Made by a program: the position numbers and the translations under genes | Part shown: piece after piece, positions 11,560 through 23,035 of the stretch | How positions within the stretch are numbered: the first letter of the stretch is position 1 | How the letters are laid out: every line of letters begins with the position of its first letter | NCBI GenBank assembly: GCA_004519485.1 | Contig: CP038113.1 | Location: 206,501-270,500 of the forward strand | From: Nannochloropsis oceanica | Lineage: Eukaryota; Sar; Eustigmatophyceae; Eustigmatales; Monodopsidaceae | DNA: 64,000 bases | Direction of reading: 5' to 3' | Notes under the pieces: model-generated | What the model was told of the DNA's origin: nothing | Databases searched by the model: none | The model's input: the letters and a program-made list of their open reading frames with translations, nothing else

Positions 11560-12165
11560 ATGGAGGAGGGGCATCGAAATGCGTCGGGGGGTCTACTGTC
11601 TATGATGACGGTCAGCACCAATCGTCTCCGTCGTCGTTCCAAGTATTCCAACAAGACGAGCGACGACCCCGCCCCCGCCACTCCCAAGGCAGGATCTGCC
11701 CGGGGTTCCCTCTTCTCCTCTCATCATCTCTTCCGCACAAAAAGACCGGTCAAACCTCATGGCGTGTCAGGGACAGAGATGTGCCCTCCCTCTTCCACCA
11801 CCAGCGACAGGGGAAGCAGCAACAGCCTTCCGATCATCGCCACCCCGTCCCTATCGACCTCGACCGACACCCCAAACCTTGCCACTGCCCTGGACAAGGT
11901 CCTACATTGCTTTGCTGTTGATCGCGTGGTGGCAGGGATGGAGTTGCTTTGTGCACTGGAGGCCCGTTTGGCCCGGGAGGGAGAGGGGGAGGAAGCTAAG
12001 GAAGTGCAAAGTAGGATGCAAGAACCCGAGATGGCTGCGAGGCTGGAATTGATTCGGTTGCGCGGGCTGCAGTGCAAGGAGCTGCTGACTTCGGCAGAGA
12101 CGACAGAGGGGTGGACATTGGTTTCGGAGCATGGAGGAACAGCGACGTATTTCCAACCCGTGAGT

Positions 12166-12206
<41 letters not shown>

Positions 12207-13468
12207 ATCGCCAGTGCTCATCGAGGAAGGGATGGAAGAGGAATACGGCCTCGACAGCGCGCACCTTATCCGTGTCCGCTTGGAAGGGGAAGTGGCTTGC
12301 TCGCCCATGGAGCAACTGGCCGCCATGCGCGAGGCAGAGCAATATCAAAACTGGATGCCGTTGTGCCAGCTATCTGCCCTACTCCACCGCGAAGGGAACG
12401 CAGATCAGGTCCTGTGGTGGTCGATGGGCATACCGGGAATGTTCACGTGGGACGTCTTGCTCCACGCCTGGGGGGCTGACTGCATGCTCGAAGACGGGTC
12501 TGTTGTCATCATCGGAGGATCCATTCTCACCTCGGACAAGGTCAAGACAGCGGACCTTCCCCCTCCCCCAAAGGGATGGGCGTCATGGCGCATTTCTCTG
12601 CATCAGTTTCGGATTCGTTTCAAGGTGACTTCACCCAACACCAGTCACACCACAGTGTCATTTGTCTTAGATCCGAAGCTGCGGGCGAAGGTAAGGGATG
12701 GAAGTGTGTAGTAGCGCGCAACCTGACGTGTTCCCTTTTGCCTTTCGCCGTGTTTCCTTTCCACAGCGCATGGTAACACGCTGCAAGACACATGTTCACC
12801 TCATTCCCTCCTTTCCTCCTTCCTTCGCCTCCCTCCCACAGTCCCTCGTCAATTATGTCATCAAAAAGGGAGCCGCTCTCAGCCTTACTTTTCTGCGCCG
12901 GCACGCCGAGCGCGTCCTCACGGCGGGACCTGCCCATCCCCTCTTCCCCACCCTCCTCTCTGACCCCTTTTATACGACGTTTATGGCGCCCCGAGTTTTG
13001 TGGTACGTTCAGCAACACCACCTCTCCAGCACCAGGGAGGGAGGGGGGAAGGAAGAGAGGAAAGGGGAGGTGCCAGCGGTCTTGCGGTTGTTGAAAGTTG
13101 ACCTGGCCAAGGCGGAGGCATCGAACCCATACCCGGACTATCGGGCAAACTCTTCCTCTCTCCACTCCTTTCCCTCTTTTCCCTCCTCCTCCTTCTTCTC
13201 CTCCTTCTCCTTAAGAGATGCAGAGACGGGAAAGGATGCAGATGAAGTGGCGTCGATGCAGCATGTGACCAAAGTGGTGGAGGAGGACATGGAGACAAAG
13301 GGAGGGAGCGAAAGCGAGAAGTTGGCAAGTACGACGGAGGCAACAGCCATGGAGGAGCCGCTTGAATATACGAAGACGCTCTTTATATGGCGGCGTGTAT
13401 TGCTGATGTTTTTGGGCGTGTGCTGCTGTGTCGGGATCTTGGTATACTATGTGGTTGTGTGGTCATAA
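11560..13468 (+). CDS. START-like lipid-binding protein with C-terminal membrane anchor
   Basis: Two exons, 11560-12690 and 12842-13468, joined in phase 0 by a GTAAGG donor and CAG acceptor (585 residues). 11560 is the first ATG of the frame. The first 110 residues are basic and Ser-rich, with no motif. A helical stretch (about 110-185) precedes a START/Bet v1-like fold at about 188-450, with GWTLVSEHGGTATYF, LIRVRLEGEVACS, QYQNWMPLCQLS, VLWWSMGIPGMFTWDVLLHAWG, SVVIIGGSI, WRISLHQFRIRF and VSFVLDPKLRAK. START domains carry one sterol, phospholipid or ceramide in a closed pocket. A run of about 15 Ser interrupts the domain near residue 203. A single hydrophobic segment (about 561-582: LLMFLGVCCCVGILVYYVVV) ends two residues before the stop, so the protein looks tail-anchored with the domain in the cytosol. 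The ligand is unknown. Confidence 0.8.
12166..12204. repeat. (AGC)13 trinucleotide run, coding poly-Ser
   Basis: Thirteen AGC units inside the START-like gene encode Ser and interrupt the lipid-binding domain. Confidence 0.9.
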
Positions 13469-14351
13469 GTCAGGTGAAAGGAGGGAAGGAGAGAAGGAGG
13501 AAGGGAGGTAGGGAGGAAACGGAAGAAGAGAAGGAGTGTGTTTTGAGATTGCGCCATACACTTATGCCTGGAGAGTGATAAAGGGAAGGCAGAGGAGAGG
13601 CCTACCGGAGTGAAAGGGAAGAGAAGAGAAGAGAAGGATGGTTTATGTCTTGTGTTTCGTTGGCGTCCAAAATGAATACATGCGTATGTTGTGTACATAA
13701 ATATTTATGCAAATTCAAAAAACGCGAAGAGATTAGAAAGGGAAACAAAAAAGAAAAGAGAGGAGCATGCTAGGGCAGGAGCTCTTACAGATGTAGTCAA
13801 GCTACCTCTGTCAGCGTGTGGGAAGAGAAGAATTTTGTGTATGTTGTAGTCAAGCTAATGGCACTGAAAGTGATTTGCGGGGGGGGGGAGACACGGCCGA
13901 GAGAAAACTCGGGAAATTCATTTAAACAGCAGGAATCTTGCCAGTGCGTGCTTTTCGGGAGGAAAGAGCAACGCAACGGCTTAGAAACTTATTTGTCTCG
14001 TCACCGTCAGGAAAGAAAAAGTTCAACCAAGAGAAGGAAAAAGGCAGGCAGGCAGAGAAGATCTATCCGCGTTTGATGCCCAGAAATTAAATCGTTACAA
14101 CCAAAGGACAAGAAAGAAACAAAAAGGAAGGATACGGAAATGGTTTGGCTCCCCATGGTCTTCCTTTCAAGTCTCGCGTCTGTCTTTGCGACACACTTGA
14201 TCCGATTCGTTTCTTTTCAGCCACATCACAGCGGTCATATGGCTATACATGTACTCTCGAAAAGCAGAGAGGAAAGCACCCTGCATTTCACTCGCACATC
14301 AAATTTACCAAGGAAAATTACAAAGCGAGGAACCCCCACTCCTTTCTTAAT
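13469..14351. other. Intergenic between convergent genes
   Basis: About 880 bases between the START-like gene (+) and the small zinc protein gene (-), so it holds two 3' flanks. It is purine-rich on the plus strand near 13480-13640. No coding support was found. Confidence 0.5.
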
Positions 14352-14630
14352 TCAGTCATAGCTCTCATGCGCCCTCGTCTCACACCCTGGTGCATTCTCA
14401 TCTTCAGAGCTACAACACCACCAATGAAATACAACGCGTCGCCCCTCCCCATTGTTTTGCCCAGGTGGCAGCCATCGTTGGGCCGTCTCGCCTGTGAAGC
14501 TGTGGGGATGGTACCGACAGGCCCGCGCGTTGTTTGTCTTGACGTTGAACTGCGTGTGACACATCTTGCATGTCCGAAGGAGGGCGGACGGTGGTAATGC
14601 CTTCTCCAAGGTAACCTTGAGCCCGTCCAT
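14352..14630 (-). CDS. Small Cys/His-rich zinc-binding protein, conserved eukaryotic type
   Basis: A single exon of 92 codons with an ATG at 14630. The ligand pattern is C21-x2-C24, C38-x2-H41, C72-C73, C83 and H88, in TCKMCHTQF, RACRYHPHSF, FHWWCCSSED and APGCETRAHESYD. The layout C..C, C..H, WxCC, GC....H recalls a small family I know from plant and protist proteomes in which the module is part of larger unnamed proteins; no biochemical role is known to me. The residues most likely bind two zinc ions. The protein is very short, so an extra 5' exon is possible, but the ATG and ten-residue lead-in look sufficient. It is transcribed divergently from V-ATPase subunit B. Confidence 0.7.
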   Translation of the reverse strand: MDGLKVTLEKALPPSALLRTCKMCHTQFNVKTNNARACRYHPHSFTGETAQRWLPPGQNNGEGRRVVFHWWCCSSEDENAPGCETRAHESYD

Positions 14631-15189
14631 GAGCCTATCGTTTCTCCACGAAAGTAGTAAGTAGGATGGGTGTTATACAGGATAAACGAGCGTTTCCCAA
14701 GGCCAAGGCTTGTCAGAAAACTATTTTGCTGTAGACAAGCCGATGACTATATCACTGTAGAATTACGAATTGGCACAGTGGTCCCTGTGTTGTGAGGATG
14801 CATGTCGTTATGCACTTAATGCATACATGTGTGCGTTTGCGTTTGGGCAAAACAAAGAGGACATGCATTGTCTGTTCGGCGAGTGAAAGAAAAACAAGAG
14901 CGGAAAGGGAGACGAGATGAGTCGTCAAAGATTCTTGCCCAGTCGTATGCCTCCACACGCTTCCCGCGCCACACCTACCACCCATGCCATTCTCAATTCG
15001 ATCAAGCATAATGGCGGCGTGATGGTGGGGATGGTAGCCTCGGGGGGGGGCAGGTCATGGGGGCATCCAACCTGTCTCATCTTAGGCAATAGGAGGCAAT
15101 AGACAGGATCAATCTTAGTTTTACCCCCGCCTGATCTCTTACACGCCGCACACCCAACACTACCCACCTGACACAGGAACAGAGAAGTT
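14631..15189. other. Divergent intergenic region (zinc protein / V-ATPase B)
   Basis: 559 bases between two opposed start codons. Probably holds both promoters. No motif assigned. Confidence 0.5.
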
Positions 15190-17237
15190 ATGGCTCCTCT
15201 CTCGACGGCGGATGTGGTCAAGAGCTACAGCCTCAACCCCCGGATCCAGGTACGTCTTGCCCCTGCGCGTGCCGCGATGATGCAGTCGAAGCTGGGACGG
15301 AGGGAGGGAGCGCCGTGTGTCTGTTTCCATGTCCATCGTGTCGGGCCTGCACCCTACGGCAAGCACATGGCTGCTTAGGGCTACGTCGAGGACGATGAGA
15401 TGTGTGCGGGTTTGACTTTGTGGAGGCGTCCTGGACGGGAGCCGTCCTGGACGCGGTAAAGCACCGAGCAGCAAGAACAGTACCCCATCGTCATCATCGC
15501 CATCCCACCATAAGCAGCATTAACAAGCCTAGAATTCCCACTCTCCCGCTCCAGTGAATGCTGCTCCTATACTGGACTTGCTTTTTGTCCCTCCGTCTCC
15601 ACTCATCTTTCCCCTCTCCGTCTATCCTTGTCTTTCCCCTGAATAGTACTCTACCATTCAAGGCGTGAACGGTCCGTTGGTCATCCTCGACAATGTCAAG
15701 CTGCCCAAGTTCGCCGAGATCGTCAATCTGACATTGGGAAACGGGGAGAAGCGCCAGGGTCAAGTCCTGGAGGTGGCGGGCAAGAAGGCCGTCGTCCAGG
15801 TGTTTGAGGGCACTTCCGGTACGTGAGAATTGAGGGAGGGGAGAGAGTTGAAAGGAAGGTGGGGCTCTACTTCAACGAGGAGTGCCATGGACGCGTCATC
15901 TGTCTCTACTTACCTTGGTGAATGCAACACGCACTCACTGACCGCACCCTTTTCTCCCTCTCCCTCCCCCTTCTACAGGCATTGACAACCGTCACACCAC
16001 AGCCGAATTCACCGGCGACGTCCTCCGTACCGCCGTCTCTGAAGAGGTCCTCGGCCGATCCTTCAACGGTTCGGGCAAAGTCATCGATGGCGCCCCCCCT
16101 GTCCTCCCAGAGCAATTCCTCGACATCAACGGGCAGCCGATCAACCCTTCATGCCGTGACTACCCGAGGGCCATGATCCAGACCGGGATCTCCGCCATCG
16201 ACGTCATGAACTCGGTTGCCCGTGGCCAGAAAATTCCCATTTTCTCTGCTGCTGGTTTGCCCCATAATGAAGTGGCGGCTCAGATTGCCCGCCAGGCGTC
16301 GTTGGTCAAGCTGAAGGATTGCTATGATTCTCACGATGATAATTTTACGGTGGTCTTCGGCGCCATGGGCGTGAATATGGAGACGGCCCGTTTCTTCCGA
16401 ACCTCGTTCGAGGAGTCTGGGGCAATGCAGCGCTCAGTGCTCTTTCTCAACTTGGCAAATGATCCGACTATTGAACGCATTATTACTCCCCGTTTGGCCT
16501 TAACCACGGCGGAGTATTTGGCGTACGAGCGGGACATGCACGTGCTGATCATTTTGACCGATATGTCCTCCTATTGCGATGCCTTGCGTGAAGTGTCTGC
16601 GGCTCGTGAGGAGGTTCCTGGTCGTCGTGGGTATCCGGGGTACATGTATACGGATCTGAGCACGATCTACGAGAGGGCTGGCAGGATTGTAGGGAAGAAT
16701 GGGTCAATCACCCAGTTGCCTATCCTGACGATGCCCAACGACGATATCACGCATCCGATTCCCGACTTGACGGGCTATATAACGGAGGGGCAGATTTACC
16801 TGGATCGGGCATTGCACAACCGGGAGATTTTCCCGCCGATTAATGTGTTGCCATCCTTGAGTCGATTGATGAAGTCGGCTATTGGGGAGGGAATGACACG
16901 CGATGACCACGGGTCGGTCTCGAATCAGTTGTATGCGAATTATGCGCTTGGGAAGGATGTGGCGGCGATGAAGGCAGTTGTGGGCGAGGAGGCTCTGTCG
17001 CTTGAGGACCATCTGTACCTGCAATTCGTGGATAAGTTCGAAGGGAAGTACATTAATCAGGGGAGTACCAGCAACAGGACTGTGTTCGAATCGCTCGATC
17101 TGGCGTGGTCGCTGCTGCGTATTTTCCCGCGCGATTTGTTGAAGAAGATCACGAAGAAGGAGCTGAACACGTACTACGCACGCAGGACTGCTCCTGGGGT
17201 AGGGGCGGGGGGGGCAGGAGGAGGCCAAGACAGGTAA
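15190..17237 (+). CDS. V-type H+-ATPase subunit B
   Basis: Three exons: 15190-15249, 15647-15818 and 15979-17237, all in phase (496 residues, the normal length). Subunit B is the non-catalytic nucleotide-binding subunit of the V1 ring that drives proton pumping into vacuoles and endosomes. Diagnostic stretches are [147 protein letters not shown] and the [18 protein letters not shown] region. The degenerate P-loop SAAGLPHNE instead of GxxxxGKT is normal for B. The tail is a short Gly-rich extension. It functionally pairs with the VPS18, epsin and TBC genes only in the broad sense of endomembrane biology; no co-regulation is shown. Confidence 0.95.
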
Positions 17238-18312
17238 GTGGTGGGGGAAGCAAGGAGAAGAGAGGAGGGAGGAGACAATAATGGGAGAGAGGGGGGGTAA
17301 TGTTGATAAAGATTTCTCTACTTAGTACATGATTGTCGTGTATGTGTGGAGGGGTTGGTGTGTTTTGTGCGGGAACGTGCGAGTTGGGAGCCTAGGGAAG
17401 AGGAGGGAGGCAGTGACTGAGGGAGGGAGGGAGAAGGCACGAGGTTTAGAGTTGTTGAAGATAGAGAGTATTATCAGTGAACAATAATGGAGCACACCAA
17501 ATTTCAATTTCCTCGTGGAAAAATGAAATTTGAAGTAGGTTGGACAACGAAATAGCTGTGACAGCGAAGAAGAAAATACTGGGAAAAGGGGAAGAAGAGT
17601 GTGGTTTCAAGTCTCGGTTTTTATACAAGAAAAGCAGCGAACCAAAAACAAGAACACAACAACAGCAAAAAAGAAGCAAACTATGAGCGGCCATCGCAGC
17701 CTGAGAGACGAGAAATAAAATGGAGTGCTTTCTCTTACAGACTGCTCTAGCTTCGTTTCTCTACAAACCAGACAGAGAGCATGTGAGCTGCAGCCCATCA
17801 GATAGAGGAAGAAATCCTAAGAACCACAACAGTGTACGTTGCATCCAGCCACAAGGCTCTTTTCCCTTTGCCTAAACCGAAACAACGAATAATGGCGATT
17901 TCCTCCCTCCCATTTGGTCTGGTCATGTCTTTCATCCCCATTTTTAATTCAATCCCGCTCCTTTTCAATGCAACCACTTACCCGCTTGGAACCACATCTC
18001 CCAACCCCCCTCAGGCCGAACTGGCTCGTTATTTCTGGCGTTCCTGATTTCAATTTTCACAGACTCACACGCACTCATAAACATATCTATATAAAAAGCG
18101 TGTGCATTATTCTTTCAAGCTTCGGAACTCGCAAACAACACTTCCCGTATCTCGCCATTCCCCCCTCCCATCCGCACCGCACCCTCAGGCGCCCCATTTT
18201 TTGGCATTCATGCTTGCAATTAGCCCGCCTCAAGTCAGCCTGCTATTTATTTCTTCAACCCCATCCTTTTCCACCTATTCTTCCTGTGCACGCCCCTTCT
18301 CCTACTTCCATC
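17238..18312. other. Intergenic between convergent genes, about 1.1 kb
   Basis: Holds the 3' flanks of V-ATPase B and the intronless phosphate transporter. Several Pro/Ser-rich open frames on the plus strand at 17830-18310 have no domain and are judged spurious. Confidence 0.5.
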
Positions 18313-19911
18313 CTACTCGATCGCTCGCGCCGATGGCTGGCGGGACGGGATCTCATACCCCTCAGGCTTCTGCAACTTGCCCATCTCAAATCCTTCTACC
18401 ACCGCGTCTTCCAATTCCTCCACCTCCCCGGGTTTCGCGGGTTCAATCTCATCTGCATTCTCTACCTCGGCCAATGACTCATGCGGCCGGTCATCTACAA
18501 AGACCTTCGTCCAAATCAATCCCACCACAGCCAGGCACGAACAAATAATAAACACAGCCCGAACACCCCTGTCCAGAAGATCAGCATCCCGGCCCTTAAC
18601 ACACCTCCCCCTCACGCAATACATGTTGGTGATCTCCAAAAAAGCAGCCGCACCCACAGCAGCACCGGCCTTGCCACACGCAGCACTGATTCCATGACAA
18701 GTCGAACGGGCAGCCGTCGGAAAGATCTCGGCAGGAATCACAAACGTCGTCAGATTCGGGCCAAAATCATCAAAGAAGAACGTCAAGGCATAGAGCAACA
18801 CAAAAAGGCCCGTCAAGCCCTTCAACTCCTTATAAAAAATTGCCATAATCGCAAAAATGACAGCTTGGCCGGCGAATCCGGACATCTGCAACCTCTTTCT
18901 TCCTATGCGCTCCATGAATATCACACCACAAATATATCCAGGCATGGCCATCAATTGAATATATAAATTTGTCAAGGCATTCCCAGGCAAGTTCGCATTT
19001 GCCCCACCCATCGCTGCCGTTACATCGGAAGAGAACAACGAATTGCCATAAAAAACGACATCGAGAATAAACCAGGATCCCGCTGTTCCAAGCAGCTTCA
19101 TCCGGTTGTCCCAAACCGTATGCAGGATAACATACATCCGCTCAGCAGGTGGGGTCTTGTCTCCAACATCTTCCAAAAACACCTCTGACTCCGGCATCCA
19201 CCGAAATTTGAAACAAGCCATCATGGGCACGGCCCCGAACAAAATAGAGAAACGCCACTGCCAATTCGTGTCGGTGATCACATGCACAGAGAACAAGAGG
19301 ACGAGGGCACACAATACTCGACCCACACCTTGCATACTGAACACCATGGCCAGATTTCGTCCACGATGGGCCGCGGCCGAGCCTTCAGAAGTCACGGTCG
19401 ACGCCATCGGATACTCTCCTCCCACACCGACCCCCATGAAAAAGCGAAAGAGCATCAGCTGCTGCCAGATATTGAGACCCATCATGCGAGGTTGTGCAGC
19501 GGATTGTAAGACGGTACCGAGGATGGTGAGAGCTGCAGTGCTGATAAAGGTCCATTTCCGGCCAAATTGGTCGCCGCACACACCAAAAATGAGCTGGCCT
19601 GCCAAGGCGCCGACCACCGTCATCATAGATACCGCAGCTCGAATAGATGGGGTTAGAGGAACTCCATAGTCATTCTGTTCCATCATTTCAAGGGCAATAT
19701 TAATGACAAACACATCATAGCTGTCAGCCAGAAACCCACAACCAGCAATCAGGATGCGACCCGAAGATCTCAACATGCTCTTGGCCCGGTGGAAGTGGCG
19801 ATGCGCCGGGTGGTAATGGGAGAGCCTTTCAACAGCCTCTTCGGGCGTCGGCTTGTGGTGCTGAGAGCCATTGGCGGTCCAGGACGAGGCTCGCTCAGTG
19901 GTGTATGACAT
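18313..19911 (-). CDS. Phosphate:H+ symporter, PHO84/PHT1-type MFS transporter, intronless
   Basis: A single exon of 532 residues from the ATG at 19911; an in-frame ATG at 19953 would add 14 residues. It is a 12-helix major facilitator of the phosphate:H+ symporter family. Landmarks are GFLADSYDVFVINIA (helix 1), GALAGQLIFGVCGDQFGRKW (the MFS loop 2-3 motif), GVGVGGEYPMASTVTSE (the PHS signature GGEYP), NWQWRFSILFGAVP, GTAGSWFILDVVFYGN, MPGYICGVIFMERIGRKRLQ, FFFDDFGPNLTTFVIPAEIFPTAARSTCHGISAACGKAGA and a long acidic C-terminus. It likely takes up phosphate at the plasma membrane. A five-exon paralogue lies at 47966-50240. Both share an unusual His-rich cytosolic N-terminus (HYHPAHRHF here). 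Absence of introns here suggests retroposition or intron loss. Confidence 0.92.
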   Translation of the reverse strand: MSYTTERASSWTANGSQHHKPTPEEAVERLSHYHPAHRHFHRAKSMLRSSGRILIAGCGFLADSYDVFVINIALEMMEQNDYGVPLTPSIRAAVSMMTVVGALAGQLIFGVCGDQFGRKWTFISTAALTILGTVLQSAAQPRMMGLNIWQQLMLFRFFMGVGVGGEYPMASTVTSEGSAAAHRGRNLAMVFSMQGVGRVLCALVLLFSVHVITDTNWQWRFSILFGAVPMMACFKFRWMPESEVFLEDVGDKTPPAERMYVILHTVWDNRMKLLGTAGSWFILDVVFYGNSLFSSDVTAAMGGANANLPGNALTNLYIQLMAMPGYICGVIFMERIGRKRLQMSGFAGQAVIFAIMAIFYKELKGLTGLFVLLYALTFFFDDFGPNLTTFVIPAEIFPTAARSTCHGISAACGKAGAAVGAAAFLEITNMYCVRGRCVKGRDADLLDRGVRAVFIICSCLAVVGLIWTKVFVDDRPHESLAEVENADEIEPAKPGEVEELEDAVVEGFEMGKLQKPEGYEIPSRQPSARAIE

Positions 19912-20513
19912 AACTGGGCGGCGGAAAAGGAAGCAAACCTGTAGGTGGTTCATGAAGGGGGATTCAGAAAATGGATGAACGTCAGCGACATGCGCATCAG
20001 CTCATGCGCATGAGCTGCACCAGAAAATATGCCACGGCGCATAGACAATATTACCACAATGTACTTTGATCTCGATCTTGCATAATTAACGATCTGATGC
20101 GGCCATGGCTTGATTAAATGTCCGCACCAGGGGTTGAATCGAATAAAGCAAACGGGAGATGCGAGGTCGATATAAATGTACAAAGAAGAGACAAAATCCG
20201 TGGCAACCAACGCCATTGACCATGGCACATCCCTGTTTCATCCGTTTATCACATAATTCAGCGTCTTACACCTCCGAAGTGAAGCAAATTGAGTGCGGCG
20301 GGGCTGCACTTTTGTTCCTTGAGTTGAGGAAAGATGCGATTCGGTTTTGACGTTGCGGGGAAAAAAATAACAGGCGATGCTGCCCTACCATCACATCCAG
20401 AACCCGAAAAAACATACCCGACCCCCAGTCCAGCATGATGACTGCGCCGCCCGAATGCCAGACTATGCGGATGTCTGAGCTCTCTAAACCACAAAAAACA
20501 AAGTAATAAAGGT
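19912..20513. other. Divergent intergenic region (phosphate transporter / DEAH helicase)
   Basis: About 600 bases between two opposed starts. Probably holds both promoters. No known box identified with confidence. Confidence 0.5.
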
Positions 20514-23035
20514 ATGCTGCCAGTCGAGGACAGCGGGGCTGCCGTCCACTATCCCCAGGTCAAGAAGAAAACCAAGAAAACAGATGAGACGGCTACGCAT
20601 GGCAACGGCACTGGCGCTACTGCTGATGGCCGGGTGGTCCATTACCCACGAGTCAAGAAAATGATGAAGCGGCCCCGCGAGGAGGGCAATATGAAGACCG
20701 GTCAGCAGCAACAAGCCCAACCACGGCGGCAGCACCAAGAGGCCCGCAAGTCCCTGCCAATTTGGCGACAACGGAGCAAGATTGTGGACACGGTGCGGCA
20801 ACACGCCAGCACCATTTTAGTGGGGGAGACGGGCAGTGGAAAGAGTACGCAGGTACCTCAATTTTTGTTGGACGCGGGATTTTGTACCCCGAGCACTGGC
20901 AGCACTAGCAGCAGGAGCTCTCCTCCATCGTCGATCCCGGCGCGCAAGATGATTGCCTGCACTCAGCCGAGGCGAGTGGCTGCCGTCACTGTCGCAGGAC
21001 GCGTGGCTGAAGAAGTGGGCTGCGCCTTGGGCCAAGCCGTGGGGTATGCCGTGCGTTTCGACGACAAGACGAGCGGGCGTACTACGATAAAGTACATGAC
21101 TGATGGCGTACTTTTGAGAGAAGCAATGGCTGACCCTCTGTTGACGCGCTATGCGGTGGTGGTGCTGGACGAGGCGCACGAACGGAGCCTACAGACAGAC
21201 ATATTGTTCGGTTTGATTCGGCGGGCACAACGCCAGCGACCGGATCTACGAGTGGTAGTCATGTCGGCCACCTTGGAAGTGGAAAGTTTCCAAAAGTTCT
21301 TTGAACAAAAGAGAAAGGAAGGAAGAGGAGGAATAGGAGAGAATGGAATCAGTGCCACCGTAGGGAAAGAGGAGAGGGAGGAAGAAGCATCCGCAGCGAC
21401 GCTTGCAAGCGTGGGTGTGATACGCGTGGAAGGACGACAATACGGCGTGGGCGTGTATTATTGCCACGAAGCCCAAGAAGACTCCATCGACGCCGCTTGC
21501 CTCACTGTCCTACAAATTCACGACTCCGAGGCCCTACCGGGCGACATCCTGGTCTTTCTCGCCGGTCAAGAAGATATCGAAGCTCTCGCGGAGCTTTTGA
21601 ACGAACACGCCGACACTCCAACAGGAGAGGCAGGGCTCCGCCTGGAGATTTGCCCACTCTTTGCTGCCCTTCCCCCCGAACAACAACTCAAGGCATTTCG
21701 GCCTCCCCAGGGGCCACGCGATACTACTCGAAAGGTAATCCTTGCGACCAATATTGCGGAGACATCCGTGACCATTAATGGGATTCGTCATGTGGTGGAC
21801 GCGGGATGGGTTAAGGTAAGCTGTTCGCTTTTGAGATTTTGGTTTCCCTGTCTTCCCTGACTTCCGATCTATTGCTCGAGTACATCCCCTCCGATTTCAT
21901 TTCTCCTTCTTCTTCCTCTTAGGTCCGTCGCTACGTCCCTTCCACCGGCCTTGATTCCCTCAAAGTCACCCAAGTCGCCCGCGCCCAAGCCCAACAACGC
22001 GCAGGCCGCGCCGGCCGCGAAGCCCCCGGGAGCTGTTACCGCCTTTACACCGAATCCGTCTTCGAAAAACTCGACGCAGCACCGGAGCCTGAAATTTTGC
22101 GAGTAAACATAGCGCAGGTGGTACTCCAGCTCCTGGCTATGGGCGTAGAGAATCCGCAACATTTCGATTACCTCTCCCCGCCCTCTCCTGCAGCAATGGC
22201 AAGGGCGTTCGAGACGTTGTTTGCCTTGGGTTGCGTGGCAGAGGGAGGATGGAATATCAGCAGCACTCCTGCTACCGACACCAGCAAAAATAGCAGGAAC
22301 AATAGCAGCACTCCATCCAAGCCGCACCCAATCATTACTCCCCACGGTCGTCGAGTCGCCTCTCTGCCCCTCGACCCTACATACGCCCATTTCGTCCTCC
22401 GTGCCAGCGAGCTTGGATGTCTCTCGGAGGCCCTCACAGCCGTCTCCATGCTTTCAGCCGAGAACGTCCTCTACATGCCCTCCCCCTATGGAGGGAATGA
22501 TGCGGCGGAGCAACGTAGCAAGGCCGTGGCCGCTCATCGGAAGCTTGCCGCCTATGACGGTGATGTACCTACACTAGTCAACATTTATGAAAGGTGGCTG
22601 AAGGCCAAAAAAGATGACCGAAAGAAATGGTGTTGGGATCATTTCGTCAATGCCCGGGCAATTGAAAAAGCTCAAGACGTCCGAGAACAGCTTGTTCTGC
22701 TCGCAACTCGCCTTGGGCTGGATCCAACTCAAACCTGCGGGAACGAGAAACAGCTCTTCCTTCGCTGCTTGGCGGCGAGCCTCTTTTTGAACATCGCGAA
22801 GCGACAGCCGGCATCTGCTGCTACGCAAGGGAAGGGATGCTATAAGACACTGACGTCGGGAAAGGAAGTGGTCATTCATCCTTCCAGTGTGCTGCATGGC
22901 CGGAACCCGCCTCCTTCCCTTGTGGTATATACGGAGGTGCTGACGACGAGCCGCGCGTACATTCGAGGGGTGACTATTGCGGACTCGACGGCGTTGCAGG
23001 AGCTATGTCCGCAATTCTTTAACAAACAGGGGTGA
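20514..23035 (+). CDS. DEAH-box ATP-dependent RNA helicase (DHX33/Dhr2-like size class)
   Basis: Two exons, 20514-21815 and 21923-23035, joined in phase 0 (804 residues). All core motifs are intact: GETGSGKST (about 104-112), TQPRRVAA, DEAH (219-222), SAT (251-253), LVFLAGQEDIE, LATNIAETSVTINGIRHVVDAG and QQRAGRAGR. The winged-helix, ratchet and OB-fold tail follows, with LRASELGCLSEALTAVSMLS, HRKLAAYDGDVPTLVNIYERW, FVNARAIEKAQDVREQL and HPSSVLHG. The N-terminus is only about 90 residues, basic and Gln-rich, and lacks the S1 or G-patch domains of the splicing helicases. This fits ribosome-biogenesis types such as DHX33, DHX40 or Dhr2, but the exact orthologue needs a tree. Low-complexity Ser/Thr insertions sit between motifs I and Ia and near residue 550. 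Confidence 0.9.

Noticed and set aside
22168-22449. Minus-strand frame opposite the DEAH helicase
   Set aside because: Fully explained as the antisense shadow of the helicase coding exon.
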